Shown here piece by piece: positions 41,435-50,163 of a stretch of 64,000 nucleotides of DNA. Each line of letters opens with the position of its first letter. The stretch's first letter is position 1. The DNA lies in contig MPNJ01000014.1 of assembly GCA_002238965.1 (NCBI GenBank), positions 32,419-96,418 on the forward strand. The letters are read 5' to 3'. This DNA comes from Nitrospinae bacterium bin107. GTDB lineage: Bacteria; UBA8248. The notes under the pieces are model-generated. The model was not told where the DNA came from, did not search any database, and saw only the letters and a list, made by a program, of their open reading frames with translations. A program made the translations under genes and the position numbers.

Positions 41435-41749
41435 TTATGCCGTGGTGGCGGCCCTGGCTTCGTTGTCGACGATGACGGGCGAGTCGAAGTACTGGACGTC
41501 GGGTTCGACTCCCATGCGCTCGACCAGCCTGTTGCGCCACACCTCGTCGTGGACCCGCTCGGCGTCGGCGCGCGTCTCGAAGATATAGACCCCGCCGCCT
41601 GACCTGCGGTCTTCGGACATCAGATAGTATTTGCGCAAGAGGCCCGGTACGTCGCGGTAAAGGGCCGAGGAACTCTCGAAAGACGCGATCAACTCCTCCT
41701 CGGTTTTAACATCGGGAAACGGGAAGCGGACAACTGCGGTAACGGCCAT
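41435..41749 (-). CDS. YdhR/ABM-like small monooxygenase-fold protein, copy 1
   Basis: 104 residues, upstream member of the pair, 11 bases before the second copy. Shared marks are M-A-V-T-A-V-V-R-F, L-Y-R-D-V-P-G-L-L-R-K-Y-Y-L, G-G-G-V-Y-I-F-E-T-R and S-P-V-I-V-D-N-E. Divergence is mostly at surface positions. The two products could form a heterodimer. Confidence 0.8.
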   Translation of the reverse strand: MAVTAVVRFPFPDVKTEEELIASFESSSALYRDVPGLLRKYYLMSEDRRSGGGVYIFETRADAERVHDEVWRNRLVERMGVEPDVQYFDSPVIVDNEARAATTA

Positions 41750-41806
41750 GAGGCATCCTCCTTTTTGATGATTTGTCTCCGAATTATAGCATGAACAAGG
41801 TTCGCC

Positions 41807-42208
41807 TTACCCAACCGGATACATGCGCTTGACGCTCAGCCTCGCCACGAGGCGTTTCTCGTTTTTCATCGCTTGCAGGTACTCGTCGAGGTCGTCGGGG
41901 TCCTTTCCGGTGATGCGGCGATAGAGGTCGAGGTTTTTCGTGCCGTCCGGGTCTTCGACGAGTTCGGCCTCTCCCTCGGCGCAGAGGTAGGGGTAGAAGC
42001 TGTCCTGCGGCATCACGCAAAGCGTGGCCCTGGGGTCGCGCCTCAAGTTCCTGGCCTTCACGCGGTCCCACGTCATGGATATCTCCGCGACGCCGTCTGC
42101 GTAATCGAACACGATGGGCGTGGGGTGCGATCTGCCGTCCTCGAGCAGGGTGCTCAGGACGCCGTAGTGCTGTTCGTTCAGGAAGGCCAGCGCCTCGTCA
42201 TGCGTCAT
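41807..42208 (-). CDS. Pyridoxamine 5'-phosphate oxidase family protein (F420/FMN split-barrel)
   Basis: 133 residues. The start (A-L-A-F-L-N-E-Q-H-Y-G-V-L-S-T-L), then H-P-T-P-I-V-F-D-Y and V-K-A-R-N-L-R-R-D-P-R-A-T-L, are the split-barrel motifs of the PPOX-class enzymes that bind FMN or F420. Small members reduce or oxidise diverse substrates. It starts 11 bases after the stop of the adjacent hydrolase gene, so an operon is likely. Confidence 0.85.
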   Translation of the reverse strand: MTHDEALAFLNEQHYGVLSTLLEDGRSHPTPIVFDYADGVAEISMTWDRVKARNLRRDPRATLCVMPQDSFYPYLCAEGEAELVEDPDGTKNLDLYRRITGKDPDDLDEYLQAMKNEKRLVARLSVKRMYPVG

Positions 42209-42219
42209 GGGGTATCTCC

Positions 42220-43020
42220 TTATGAATCCATATCAATCGCCGTCTCGACGAAGTCATCGAACGCGGCGCAAAAAGCCTCGGGCGCATCCTGCATCGGAAA
42301 ATGCCCGCAGGCGGGGATAATCGTTCTCACGCAATTCGGGATTCGCTCTTCGAACATCTCCCCATATGCCATCGCCCCGGCGTCCCCTTCGCCCACGCAG
42401 ACCCAGGTGGGGACGTGGATTTCTCCCAGCCGCTCCCTCATGTCCGGCGTGTCGAGGATGGCGTCCACCGCTGCGGCGTAATCCTCGGGCGTATTCATGA
42501 GAAATCGCCGCTGAAATTCTTCCGCGCTCGCGCCGTCGATGTAGTCCCGAGGCAGCGTCGCCTGCATCCCCTCGCTCGCCAGGGCCGCCTCGACTCCCTC
42601 ATCGAGCGCCAGCTTTCGCAAAAACTCGAATCGTCCCCTCATTTCTCCTTCGGGCGCCGCGGCGGATGAGGCGACGAGCATCAGGCTGTCGACCCTCTCC
42701 GGGTGCTCGAGAGCGAATAACAGGGCGGTTCGTCCGCCCATGCTGTGTCCCATGAGGTGGACCCTGTCGAGCCCCCAGAAGTTGAGAAGCGCGAGCAGGT
42801 CCTCGGTGAGGGTTTCGATACCAAATGGGCCCTGGCGCTTGCTCGACCCGCCGTGGCCTCGATGGTCGTATGCAAAGGCCTGAAAGCGACGGGAAAGCGC
42901 ATCCATCACCGGCTCCCAGGTGTATATGGAGTTGGCGAATCCGTGCATCGCGACCAGGGGCGCGCCGTCTCCTTTCACGGTGTATGTGAGGTTCACGCCG
43001 TTCACAGTCGCCACGGGCAT
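42220..43020 (-). CDS. Alpha/beta-fold hydrolase
   Basis: 266 residues from the ATG at 43020 (AAAGGAG upstream). H-G-F-A-N-S lies near 30, the nucleophile elbow G-H-S-M-G-G-R-T near 98, the acid in V-C-V-G-E-G-D, and the catalytic His in A-C-G-H-F-P-M-Q-D near 240. It looks like the C-C bond or ester hydrolases of aromatic catabolism. Substrate unknown. Confidence 0.85.
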   Translation of the reverse strand: MPVATVNGVNLTYTVKGDGAPLVAMHGFANSIYTWEPVMDALSRRFQAFAYDHRGHGGSSKRQGPFGIETLTEDLLALLNFWGLDRVHLMGHSMGGRTALLFALEHPERVDSLMLVASSAAAPEGEMRGRFEFLRKLALDEGVEAALASEGMQATLPRDYIDGASAEEFQRRFLMNTPEDYAAAVDAILDTPDMRERLGEIHVPTWVCVGEGDAGAMAYGEMFEERIPNCVRTIIPACGHFPMQDAPEAFCAAFDDFVETAIDMDS

Positions 43021-43140
43021 CGTCCGCTCCTTTGGGTAGAGAAAAACACGCATTTCGCCTTTGCCGAACTGCAAGAATACCCTATTATGCGGTTTTTCGC
43101 AGAACGGCTCATCCGAGCGGTCATAGATGGGAAATTGCGC

Positions 43141-43830
43141 ATGGACGAGAAAAGAGTGGCGGTCGTCCTCTTAAGCGGCGGCATGGATTCGGCCGTCGTT
43201 CTGGCCATCGCGAAACGGAAGGGATTCGACTGCGAGGCGCTCAGTTTCGACTATGGGCAAAGACACCGCTGCGAGTTGATGGCCGCCCGAAAAGTGGCGC
43301 AGCAAATCGGCGTGTCCGGCCACACCGTTTTGTCCATCGACATGCGCCCCATCGGCGGAAGCGCATTAACGGACGACATCGAAGTCCCCAAGGAGCGCGG
43401 CGATATCGGAGAGGGCATACCGGTAACCTATGTGCCTGCGCGGAACACCATTTTTTTAAGCTATGCGCTCGCGCTGGCCGAGGTGAAGGGTGCGAGCGAT
43501 ATCTTCATCGGTGTGAATGCGCTCGATTATTCGGGGTATCCCGACTGCCGCCCGGAGTACATAGACGCCTATGTGCAAATGGCGCGCCTGGCGACAAAAT
43601 CGGGCGTTAGGGGCGCGCCTCTCGAAATTCATACGCCTTTGAGTGCGATGCGAAAGTCCGACATCGCGCGCAAGGGTGTGGAATTGGGAGTGGATTTTTC
43701 TCTCACCCACACCTGTTACGATCCGCTGGATGAGGGGCGGCCCTGCGGTTCGTGTGACGCCTGCATCCTGAGGCGTAAGGGGTTCGAGGAAATCGGGGAG
43801 CGCGATCCGCTCCCTTATCCCGTTGCTTGA
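43141..43830 (+). CDS. queC: 7-cyano-7-deazaguanine synthase (queuosine biosynthesis)
   Basis: 229 residues. The N-type ATP pyrophosphatase loop L-L-S-G-G-M-D-S-A is near residue 11. The zinc site is in H-T-C-Y-D and [11 protein letters not shown], which provide four Cys. It converts 7-carboxy-7-deazaguanine to preQ0 with ATP and ammonia. The other que genes are not in the window. An in-frame ATG at 43088 gives a longer form, but the alignment start favours 43141. Confidence 0.93.
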   Translation: MDEKRVAVVLLSGGMDSAVVLAIAKRKGFDCEALSFDYGQRHRCELMAARKVAQQIGVSGHTVLSIDMRPIGGSALTDDIEVPKERGDIGEGIPVTYVPARNTIFLSYALALAEVKGASDIFIGVNALDYSGYPDCRPEYIDAYVQMARLATKSGVRGAPLEIHTPLSAMRKSDIARKGVELGVDFSLTHTCYDPLDEGRPCGSCDACILRRKGFEEIGERDPLPYPVA

Positions 43831-43844
43831 TGTTCGGAGGAATC

Positions 43845-45512
43845 GTGGAAGAGATTCGTACGGATGTGTTGGTAGCAGGCGGAGGGCTGGCCGGAACGCT
43901 GGCCGCTCTGGCCGCACGCGAAGAAGGGGCGGACGTCTGCATCGCCATGAAGGGTGAGGCCGGCCTGACGGGAAATTCCGCGCGCGCGGGCGGCGTATTC
44001 GCAACCATACTGGATGGCTTCTCCCTGCCGGAAGATTCCGTGGAAACCATGGTGTCGGATAATTATCGCAGCGGATGGTTTATGTCCGACCCGGCCCTGG
44101 TGCGTACGGTCGCAGCGGAATCGGGCGCAGCGATAGAACGTCTGCGCGCATTCGTGGTGCCCTTCCTGGAGAAAAATGGGCGAATGACGCCGACGAAACT
44201 CCCCGGGCATACCTATCCACGGGGGGCGCGCGTGCCGGGCGGCGGACCCCGGATGATGATGATTCTGGGTGCGCGGCTCGCGCAGAGTGGAGCGCGCATT
44301 CTGGAGAGGCTGTCCTTCATCGGACTGCTTCGCGATGAAGGCGGGAGGGTTGTAGGGGCTGATTTTCAAGAAGAGGAAAGCGGAGATTTGGTGCGGGTGC
44401 ATGCGCGCGCCACGGTTCTCGCAATGGGTGGATTGGGAGGGATGTACCCCATCACGACGAATGCGCCGGGCGTCGCGGGCGTCGGCTATGGGGCGGCTCT
44501 AGACGCCGGCGCACGCTTGCGCGATATGGAGTTCGTGCAGTTCACGCCGACGGCGATGGCCCATCCGCCGCAGCTCAGAGGCAGAAACTCAGGCGGTATG
44601 GCGCTCTCTTTCCCGGAAACGCGGTTGAGGAACAGCCTGAATGAGCGTTTCATGGCCCGCTATGCGCCCGATGACATGGAGCACGCCAAGCGCGACGTGC
44701 TCTCCCGCGCGATGCACCGCGAGATTGTCGAGGGGAGGGGCACCGAAAACGGCGGTCTTTATCTCGATTTGACGGAGGTGTCCTACGAAGGACTTCGGGA
44801 CGTGATGGGTGAGATCATCGATGATTTCGTGTCGGCGGGCCTCGACGTGCGAAAAGAACCGATAGAAATCGCTCCCGCCGCACACTCTTGCATGGGTGGC
44901 GTCATCATCGATACGAATGGGCAGACGGGCGTGGACGGCCTCTTCGCCGCCGGTGAGAACGGCGGGGGTCTCCACGGGGCGAATCGTCTGGCGAGCGGGG
45001 GCCTCACCGTGTGCGCCGTCATGGGTGACAGGGCGGGCCGGGCCGCTGCTCATGTCGAAGGAGAAGGCGGACCGCCGGAGAAGAATGAAGAAGATGGTAG
45101 AGGCGCTGATGAGGCGGGTGAAGCGCAGCTCGATGAAATCGAAAAAGAGATTCGTGACGTCATGTTTTCCGCTGGAGGCATCGAGCGGACTTCGGAGGCG
45201 CTGGCGGATGGACTGGTGAGAATCGCCGCTCAAAAAGAAAGAATCAAGGTGCTGACGCCCGCTGAGGCGCTCGTCTCGCGCCATGCGCAGGCGAGGCTCA
45301 TGTGCCTCACGGCCGAGGCGATGCTGGGCGCGATGTCCATGCGGGCAGAGAGCCGGGGGGCGCATACGAGGTCTGATTATCCTGAGCGTGACGATGAGAA
45401 CTGGCTGGCTAACATTCATGTGTCGATGGAGGCCGGTGGGATGCCTGTGCACGAAAGAGTCCCCATATCCGATAAATTACGCGAAGCGGCAACGCGCCAT
45501 GCGAACGCCTGA
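43845..45512 (+). CDS. Fumarate-reductase/aspartate-oxidase-like flavoprotein
   Basis: 555 residues from the GTG at 43845, just after GGAGG. An ATG at 43830 overlapping the queC stop is the alternative. FAD motif V-A-G-G-G-L-A-G-T-L-A-A near 12; H-S-C-M-G-G-V-I-I-D and G-L-F-A-A-G-E-N-G-G-G-L-H-G-A-N-R-L-A are the second half of the family signature. The His in H-S-C-M-G-G lies at the substrate site. The C-terminal helical part is present. It is a soluble 2-electron dehydrogenase or reductase of the SdhA/NadB/FrdA superfamily. The link with queC is probably only positional. Confidence 0.87.
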   Translation: MEEIRTDVLVAGGGLAGTLAALAAREEGADVCIAMKGEAGLTGNSARAGGVFATILDGFSLPEDSVETMVSDNYRSGWFMSDPALVRTVAAESGAAIERLRAFVVPFLEKNGRMTPTKLPGHTYPRGARVPGGGPRMMMILGARLAQSGARILERLSFIGLLRDEGGRVVGADFQEEESGDLVRVHARATVLAMGGLGGMYPITTNAPGVAGVGYGAALDAGARLRDMEFVQFTPTAMAHPPQLRGRNSGGMALSFPETRLRNSLNERFMARYAPDDMEHAKRDVLSRAMHREIVEGRGTENGGLYLDLTEVSYEGLRDVMGEIIDDFVSAGLDVRKEPIEIAPAAHSCMGGVIIDTNGQTGVDGLFAAGENGGGLHGANRLASGGLTVCAVMGDRAGRAAAHVEGEGGPPEKNEEDGRGADEAGEAQLDEIEKEIRDVMFSAGGIERTSEALADGLVRIAAQKERIKVLTPAEALVSRHAQARLMCLTAEAMLGAMSMRAESRGAHTRSDYPERDDENWLANIHVSMEAGGMPVHERVPISDKLREAATRHANA

Positions 45513-45620
45513 GGGTGTGAGAGTCAGGCAATTTGAAGTTGACACTATGGGCGCGAGAGGATAACCAAGGAATACGCACATATTCATGATGAGAATTCTT
45601 CTCAATGATTTGGAGGAGTT

Positions 45621-46805
45621 ATGCAATACCCATTCACCGAAGAACAACTGGCCCTGGCCGATCTGACCCGGGATTTCATGGAGCGCGAGGTCGCGCCCGT
45701 CGCCGCGGAAATGGACAGGCGGCCCGACCCGAAGGATTGTTATCCGGGCGAACTCCTCAACAAGGCGTCGCAGCTCGGCCTGCGCACCATGGCGGTTCCG
45801 GAAGAACATGGCGGCATCGGAGCCGACACGACGACCAAGGCCCTTTGTCTCTGGACGGGCGCGCAAATCGAGATCGGCGTCATCAAGTGCCTGAGCCAGT
45901 GCTGGAAAATATCGAACGCGATCTTCAAGTGCGGCACTGAGGCGCAGATCGAAAAGTGGGGCAAGATGTTCGTGGAGGACCACGACTGCGTGGGCTCGTT
46001 CGTCATCACTGAACCCGATTATGGCTCGGACAACATCTACCGGCAGTCCGACCCCGCGCTGGGCCTCAAGACCTCGGCGGTCGAGGATGGCGACTACTAC
46101 ATCATCAACGGTGCGAAACGGTTCACTTCTCTCACGAGTTGGGCGCAGATTCTGCTGGTCTTTGCGAGAACGGACCCCACTGTTCCGCTTCATCAGGGAA
46201 CCAGCTGCTTTCTCGTTCACGGGGACCAGGAGGGGGTCTCTTACGGCAACGTGCACGACAAGCTCGGCTACAGGCTGTATCCCAATGCCGAGAGCTACTA
46301 CGACAACGTACGCGTTCATAAGGACGACATCCTGGGCGGGGTGAACAAGGGTTTTTACACCTTCGGCACGGTGTTCCGGGGCAGCGCCGAGCTTCCGGCG
46401 TGCAATACGGGCATTGCGCGCGGCATTTACAATTTCTGCCTCCAGCACGCGAAAGAACGCATCCAGGGCGGCAAGCCCATCATCGAGCATCAGACGATAC
46501 AGCACATGCTCGCCGAGATGCTGATGAACATCGAGGTGGCCGAGCAGTTCATGTGGCGCATCTGCTGGGGCGTGGAGAACGATGAGAGTTACAACACGCG
46601 CTTCACGCGGTACGGAAAGGTGTTCAGCGATCAGGTGGCGCTCAAGACGATTGCCTTCGCCACGGACATTCTCGGCGGCATCGGCATCATGAAGGAGACG
46701 CCGACGGAGAAGATGATGCGCGACCTCCTTACCTTCCTGCACGGCGACGGGACGGACTCGATGACGCTGCTGCGCGCCGCCCAGACGCTGGACGAGCCCG
46801 CATAA
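45621..46805 (+). CDS. Acyl-CoA dehydrogenase family protein
   Basis: 394 residues with the ACAD fold. The N-terminal helical domain opens F-T-E-E-Q-L-A-L-A-D-L-T-R-D-F. The middle strand domain holds F-V-I-T-E-P-D-Y-G-S-D (FAD contact). The C-terminal helices carry I-L-G-G-I-G-I-M-K-E-T-P-T-E-K-M-M-R-D, the FAD/substrate signature. It oxidises an acyl-CoA at alpha-beta with an ETF partner. An SDR follows after 44 bases, and together they fit a side-chain oxidation step. Confidence 0.9.
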   Translation: MQYPFTEEQLALADLTRDFMEREVAPVAAEMDRRPDPKDCYPGELLNKASQLGLRTMAVPEEHGGIGADTTTKALCLWTGAQIEIGVIKCLSQCWKISNAIFKCGTEAQIEKWGKMFVEDHDCVGSFVITEPDYGSDNIYRQSDPALGLKTSAVEDGDYYIINGAKRFTSLTSWAQILLVFARTDPTVPLHQGTSCFLVHGDQEGVSYGNVHDKLGYRLYPNAESYYDNVRVHKDDILGGVNKGFYTFGTVFRGSAELPACNTGIARGIYNFCLQHAKERIQGGKPIIEHQTIQHMLAEMLMNIEVAEQFMWRICWGVENDESYNTRFTRYGKVFSDQVALKTIAFATDILGGIGIMKETPTEKMMRDLLTFLHGDGTDSMTLLRAAQTLDEPA

Positions 46806-46849
46806 GGGCGTCGCGAGGGCGTAATTCCCCGATTCGGGAGAGGAAAACA

Positions 46850-47623
46850 ATGGATTTGATGCTCACCGACAAAGTGGCGATGATCTCGGGCGGAAGCCGG
46901 GGGCTCGGCTTCCACATCGCGAAAGATCTGGTGGGAGAGGGCTGCCACGTGGCGATCAGCGCGCGGGGCGAGGAGCGCCTGAACCAGGCGGTCGATGAGC
47001 TGAACGCGCTGGGCGGTGGACGCGCGGCGGGTTTCGTGGGCGACGTGACCCAGGAAGGCGTGCCCGATGCTTTCATGCGGAAGACGCTCGATGCGTTCGA
47101 CGCCGTCGACATTCTCGTGAACAACGTCGGCGGCAGCAATCCCAAGGCGTTTCTCGACATCACGGACGAGGAGTGGCGCGAGGGGTTCGGTTTCAACCTT
47201 TATCATGCGGTGACGCTCTCGCGTCTCGTGATACCGGAGATGAAAAAAAGAGGCGGCGGCTCCATCCTGAATGTCGCTTCCATCTACGGGCGCGAATCGA
47301 AGGGCGCGATGACCTACAACGCCTCCAAGGCGGCGCTCATCAGCTTCTCCAAGGGGCTCGCCCAGCAGACGGCGCAGGACAACATTCGCGTGAACTCGAT
47401 TGCGCCGGGCAGCATCATATTCCCCGGCGGCGTCTGGGAGCGGCGGGTGAACGAGGCGCCCGACGGCCTGAAGGGCTTCATCGACTCAGAAATGCCGCTG
47501 GGCCGGTTCGGCCGCCCAGAGGAACTCTCAGCAGTAGCCGTCTTCATGGTGAGCCCGAGAGCGAGTCTGGTGCACGGGGCCTGCTGGAACGTGGACGGCT
47601 CGCAAAGCCGCTCGAATATCTAA
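46850..47623 (+). CDS. SDR-family NAD(P)-dependent oxidoreductase
   Basis: 257 residues, classical SDR. G-G-S-R-G-L-G-F is near 11, N-N-V-G-G-S near 89, the catalytic Tyr-x-x-x-Lys is in T-Y-N-A-S-K-A near 150-156, and the cofactor end V-N-S-I-A-P-G-S follows. Reduces or oxidises a hydroxy/keto group, often on acyl-CoA or ring substrates. The SDR is probably in one operon with the acyl-CoA dehydrogenase. Confidence 0.9.
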   Translation: MDLMLTDKVAMISGGSRGLGFHIAKDLVGEGCHVAISARGEERLNQAVDELNALGGGRAAGFVGDVTQEGVPDAFMRKTLDAFDAVDILVNNVGGSNPKAFLDITDEEWREGFGFNLYHAVTLSRLVIPEMKKRGGGSILNVASIYGRESKGAMTYNASKAALISFSKGLAQQTAQDNIRVNSIAPGSIIFPGGVWERRVNEAPDGLKGFIDSEMPLGRFGRPEELSAVAVFMVSPRASLVHGACWNVDGSQSRSNI

Positions 47624-47636
47624 TCCCTGCTGAGAA

Positions 47637-48608
47637 TCACGAAACTTTCTGGAGGGGTTCGCGCACGCGCGTGAGCCATTGCTGCTTGAGCGTGCTCTTG
47701 ACGACGCGCGGGATGCTGAAGCCTATCGGTATCATCCTCGGCTCGACCAGGGGACTGGAGAGTTTCGCTTCCTCAAGTGGCAGTCCCACCACATCAATTT
47801 TATTCAAATCCGTTTCACCGAAACCCGTCACCCGGGCGGCTTCCAGGGTTCTGAGTTTCTCGGACGAGAGTCCTGTGACCTCGCAGGCGACGCGGTCGAG
47901 GGCCACCGGGTCTGCGCTCGCGATGATGAGGCCCACCTTGCGGGGAGTTCCCTGCGCGGGTCCCTGGCCTTCCATCGCAAAGACGGCGTCCAGTACGGAG
48001 AGCCTCGTCTTGAGCAAACGCGCTGTTTCGACGAGCATGAGCGGGAAATAATCCTCGAAAGTCCCGGCCTTGAAGTGCCACCAGGCCTTTCTTTTTCCCG
48101 CCACGCAGCCGAAGAGGTTCTTGACCGCGCCCGTCATGTAAAGCTGGCAATGGGTCTTCAGCTTCGGCAGGTTGATGATTCCGTCCGCGTCCATGGCCTC
48201 TTTCGCCATTGTGAGATGCGCGTAAACGACCCCATCGGGATTGGGAACCTTCACCCCTTTTCTGAAGGTGACGAGCGGAATCCTAAGTTCCTCGCATACC
48301 CTCGACAAGCCGGTTTGCTCGGCGCAAGCGGCGAGGCTCCCCCAGGCGGGACTGTCGCCCATGGATATTTTCCGTGGCGGCGTAGCCATATTCTGAAACT
48401 GCTCCGCCACCGCCCGGAGTATTTCAGGATGGGTCGTGAGGGCGCTCTCAGGCGGTGCGCCTTTCAAGATGTTGGGTTTGAGCAGTAGCCCATCGGTTTC
48501 AGTGGCGAATTGCGCGGCGCCGCCAAGGGCTTCCAGGGCTTGGGCGACGGCATCACTTACGCGCTCTTTGTCGTAGTCTTCACAACGGACAATCGCAACG
48601 CGGCTCAT
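47637..48608 (-). CDS. DUF362-domain protein
   Basis: 323 residues. The DUF362 core is clear: L-L-K-P-N-I-L-K-G, T-T-H-P-E-I-L-R-A-V, I-I-N-L-P-K-L-K-T-H-C-Q-L-Y-M-T-G-A-V-K-N-L-F-G and D-P-V-A-L-D-R-V-A-C. There is no 4Fe-4S ferredoxin domain, unlike many members. No reaction is known; the family occurs widely in anaerobes and deltaproteobacteria. The small charged gene at 48615 is on the same strand, just downstream of nothing else, and reads as a separate unit. Confidence 0.85.
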   Translation of the reverse strand: MSRVAIVRCEDYDKERVSDAVAQALEALGGAAQFATETDGLLLKPNILKGAPPESALTTHPEILRAVAEQFQNMATPPRKISMGDSPAWGSLAACAEQTGLSRVCEELRIPLVTFRKGVKVPNPDGVVYAHLTMAKEAMDADGIINLPKLKTHCQLYMTGAVKNLFGCVAGKRKAWWHFKAGTFEDYFPLMLVETARLLKTRLSVLDAVFAMEGQGPAQGTPRKVGLIIASADPVALDRVACEVTGLSSEKLRTLEAARVTGFGETDLNKIDVVGLPLEEAKLSSPLVEPRMIPIGFSIPRVVKSTLKQQWLTRVREPLQKVS

Positions 48609-48614
48609 GGGCGT

Positions 48615-48944
48615 TTAACTTTCCTTTCTGATGGCTTCTATCTTGTCGTCGCGTTCCGCTTCCAGCGCCTCACGCTCGCTTCTGAATTTCTGGCGGAATG
48701 CGCCCAGCGCCTCTCTGGCCTCGGGTTCCAGTTGCGCTTCAATGGCTTCGATGGGAGCGCCGCCTGTCATTTTCATCAATTCCTGCTGATGGAGAACGTC
48801 TTTTTCGGCGATTTTCCCCTCGTATACCTTTTTGATTTCCTCAATCTTGTCCCTTTGCTCAGGAGTGAGTTTTTCCAGTTCCTGGCGCGCTTGCTCGCCG
48901 ATGGCGGAAGTTTTCTCCATCGCAATTTCCAGGGCGCTTTTCAT
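48615..48944 (-). CDS. Small charged coiled-coil protein of unknown function
   Basis: 109 residues from the second of two ATGs (48944), which is at better distance from GGAGGG; 48947 is the alternative. It begins M-K-S-A-L-E-I-A-M-E-K-T, a start I associate with a small uncharacterised family in deltaproteobacteria and relatives. The rest is highly charged helix (E-L-E-K-L-T-P-E-Q-R-D-K-I-E-E-I-K-K-V-Y), probably coiled coil. It precedes the DUF362 gene by six bases and may be co-transcribed with it. No function known. Confidence 0.7.
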   Translation of the reverse strand: MKSALEIAMEKTSAIGEQARQELEKLTPEQRDKIEEIKKVYEGKIAEKDVLHQQELMKMTGGAPIEAIEAQLEPEAREALGAFRQKFRSEREALEAERDDKIEAIRKES

Positions 48945-49194
48945 CATGACCCTCCACGGCGGTGTAAAGTTTAATGGTCGAGGGCATTCTAAGTTGCGCA
49001 AAGAAAGGGGTCAACATCTGCGTCTTTGGACGAGACAGGCCCGGACGCCGTCATCACCTTCGCCTCGCGATGAGGGGGTAATGCGCAGGTTTTCAGACGG
49101 ATAGCGCAAACAATGGACTTCTTGCCTTTCGGGGACTCTCCGGGACGGATATTTTGATATAAGAGGATGTGAAACGCCCACCTGTGGAGGAACC

Positions 49195-50163
49195 ATGCGC
49201 GAGCCCACGTTTGACGATGTTCTGGAGGCGCAAAAACGCATCGCCGCCTACTTGCAGCCCACGCCTTTTCACGAGGTGCCTGTGCTTTCGGAACGCATCG
49301 GGTGCCGGTATTTCCTGAAATTCGAGTCCATGCAGCCCATCGGCGCGTTCAAGGTGCGCGGCGGCGTGAATCTCGTCTCCAGGCTCGGGCCGGAGGAGAA
49401 GCAAGCGGGCCTCATCACGGCCTCGACCGGCAACCATGGTCAATCGATTGCCTATGCCGCGCGGATTTTCGGGGTCAATGCGCTGATCGCGGCTCCAAAC
49501 GGAGCGAATGCGGATAAAATCTCGGCCATCGAGAGGCTGGGGGCGGAAGTCGCGTTCGTGGGGGAGGATTTCGACGACGCCAGAATGTGGTGCGAGGAGC
49601 AATGCGAAGAACGAGGCATGCGCTACGTTCATTCGGCCAACGAGCCGCGCCTCATCGCGGGTGTGGCGACACAGACGCTGGAGATCATGGAATCTGATCC
49701 GGATATCGAGGTGATCATCGTCCCCCTCGGCGGAGGCAGTGGGGTGTGCGGCGCAGGCCTCGTCGCCAAACAGGTCAACCCCAAGGTCCACGTGATGGGG
49801 GTCCAGGCGGAAAACGCCCCCGCCTTCTACAAGAGCTTCTACGCAGGGGAATTGCTGCCCCAGCCCTCAGCGGACACCTTTGCTGACGGGCTCGCTACGC
49901 GGGTGCCTTTCGAGCTGACGTATTCGATGATCAAACGATACGTGGATGAAATCGTGACCGTGAGCGAGGAGGAGATGTGCGACGCCATCCGCCTGCTCGT
50001 ATCCGAAGTACACGTCATCGCCGAGGGCGCAGGCGCCGCCCCGACGGCTGCCGCCATGAAAATGGACCTGAAGGGCAAGCGGGTCGCCGCAATTTTGAGC
50101 GGGCGCAATCTCACCGGCGAGCACCTCGATATCATTCTCAGCGGCGGGACGCCTCGTCCGTGA
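49195..50163 (+). CDS. PLP-dependent threonine/serine dehydratase-like enzyme
   Basis: 322 residues of fold type II. The PLP Lys is in P-I-G-A-F-K-V-R-G-G near 51, the phosphate/Asn motif in S-T-G-N-H-G-Q-S near 80, and the Gly loop P-L-G-G-G-S-G-V-C-G near 180. It has the length of threonine deaminase (catabolic) or serine racemase, with no regulatory domain. The stop overlaps the GTG start of priA (GTGA). Confidence 0.88.
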   Translation: MREPTFDDVLEAQKRIAAYLQPTPFHEVPVLSERIGCRYFLKFESMQPIGAFKVRGGVNLVSRLGPEEKQAGLITASTGNHGQSIAYAARIFGVNALIAAPNGANADKISAIERLGAEVAFVGEDFDDARMWCEEQCEERGMRYVHSANEPRLIAGVATQTLEIMESDPDIEVIIVPLGGGSGVCGAGLVAKQVNPKVHVMGVQAENAPAFYKSFYAGELLPQPSADTFADGLATRVPFELTYSMIKRYVDEIVTVSEEEMCDAIRLLVSEVHVIAEGAGAAPTAAAMKMDLKGKRVAAILSGRNLTGEHLDIILSGGTPRP

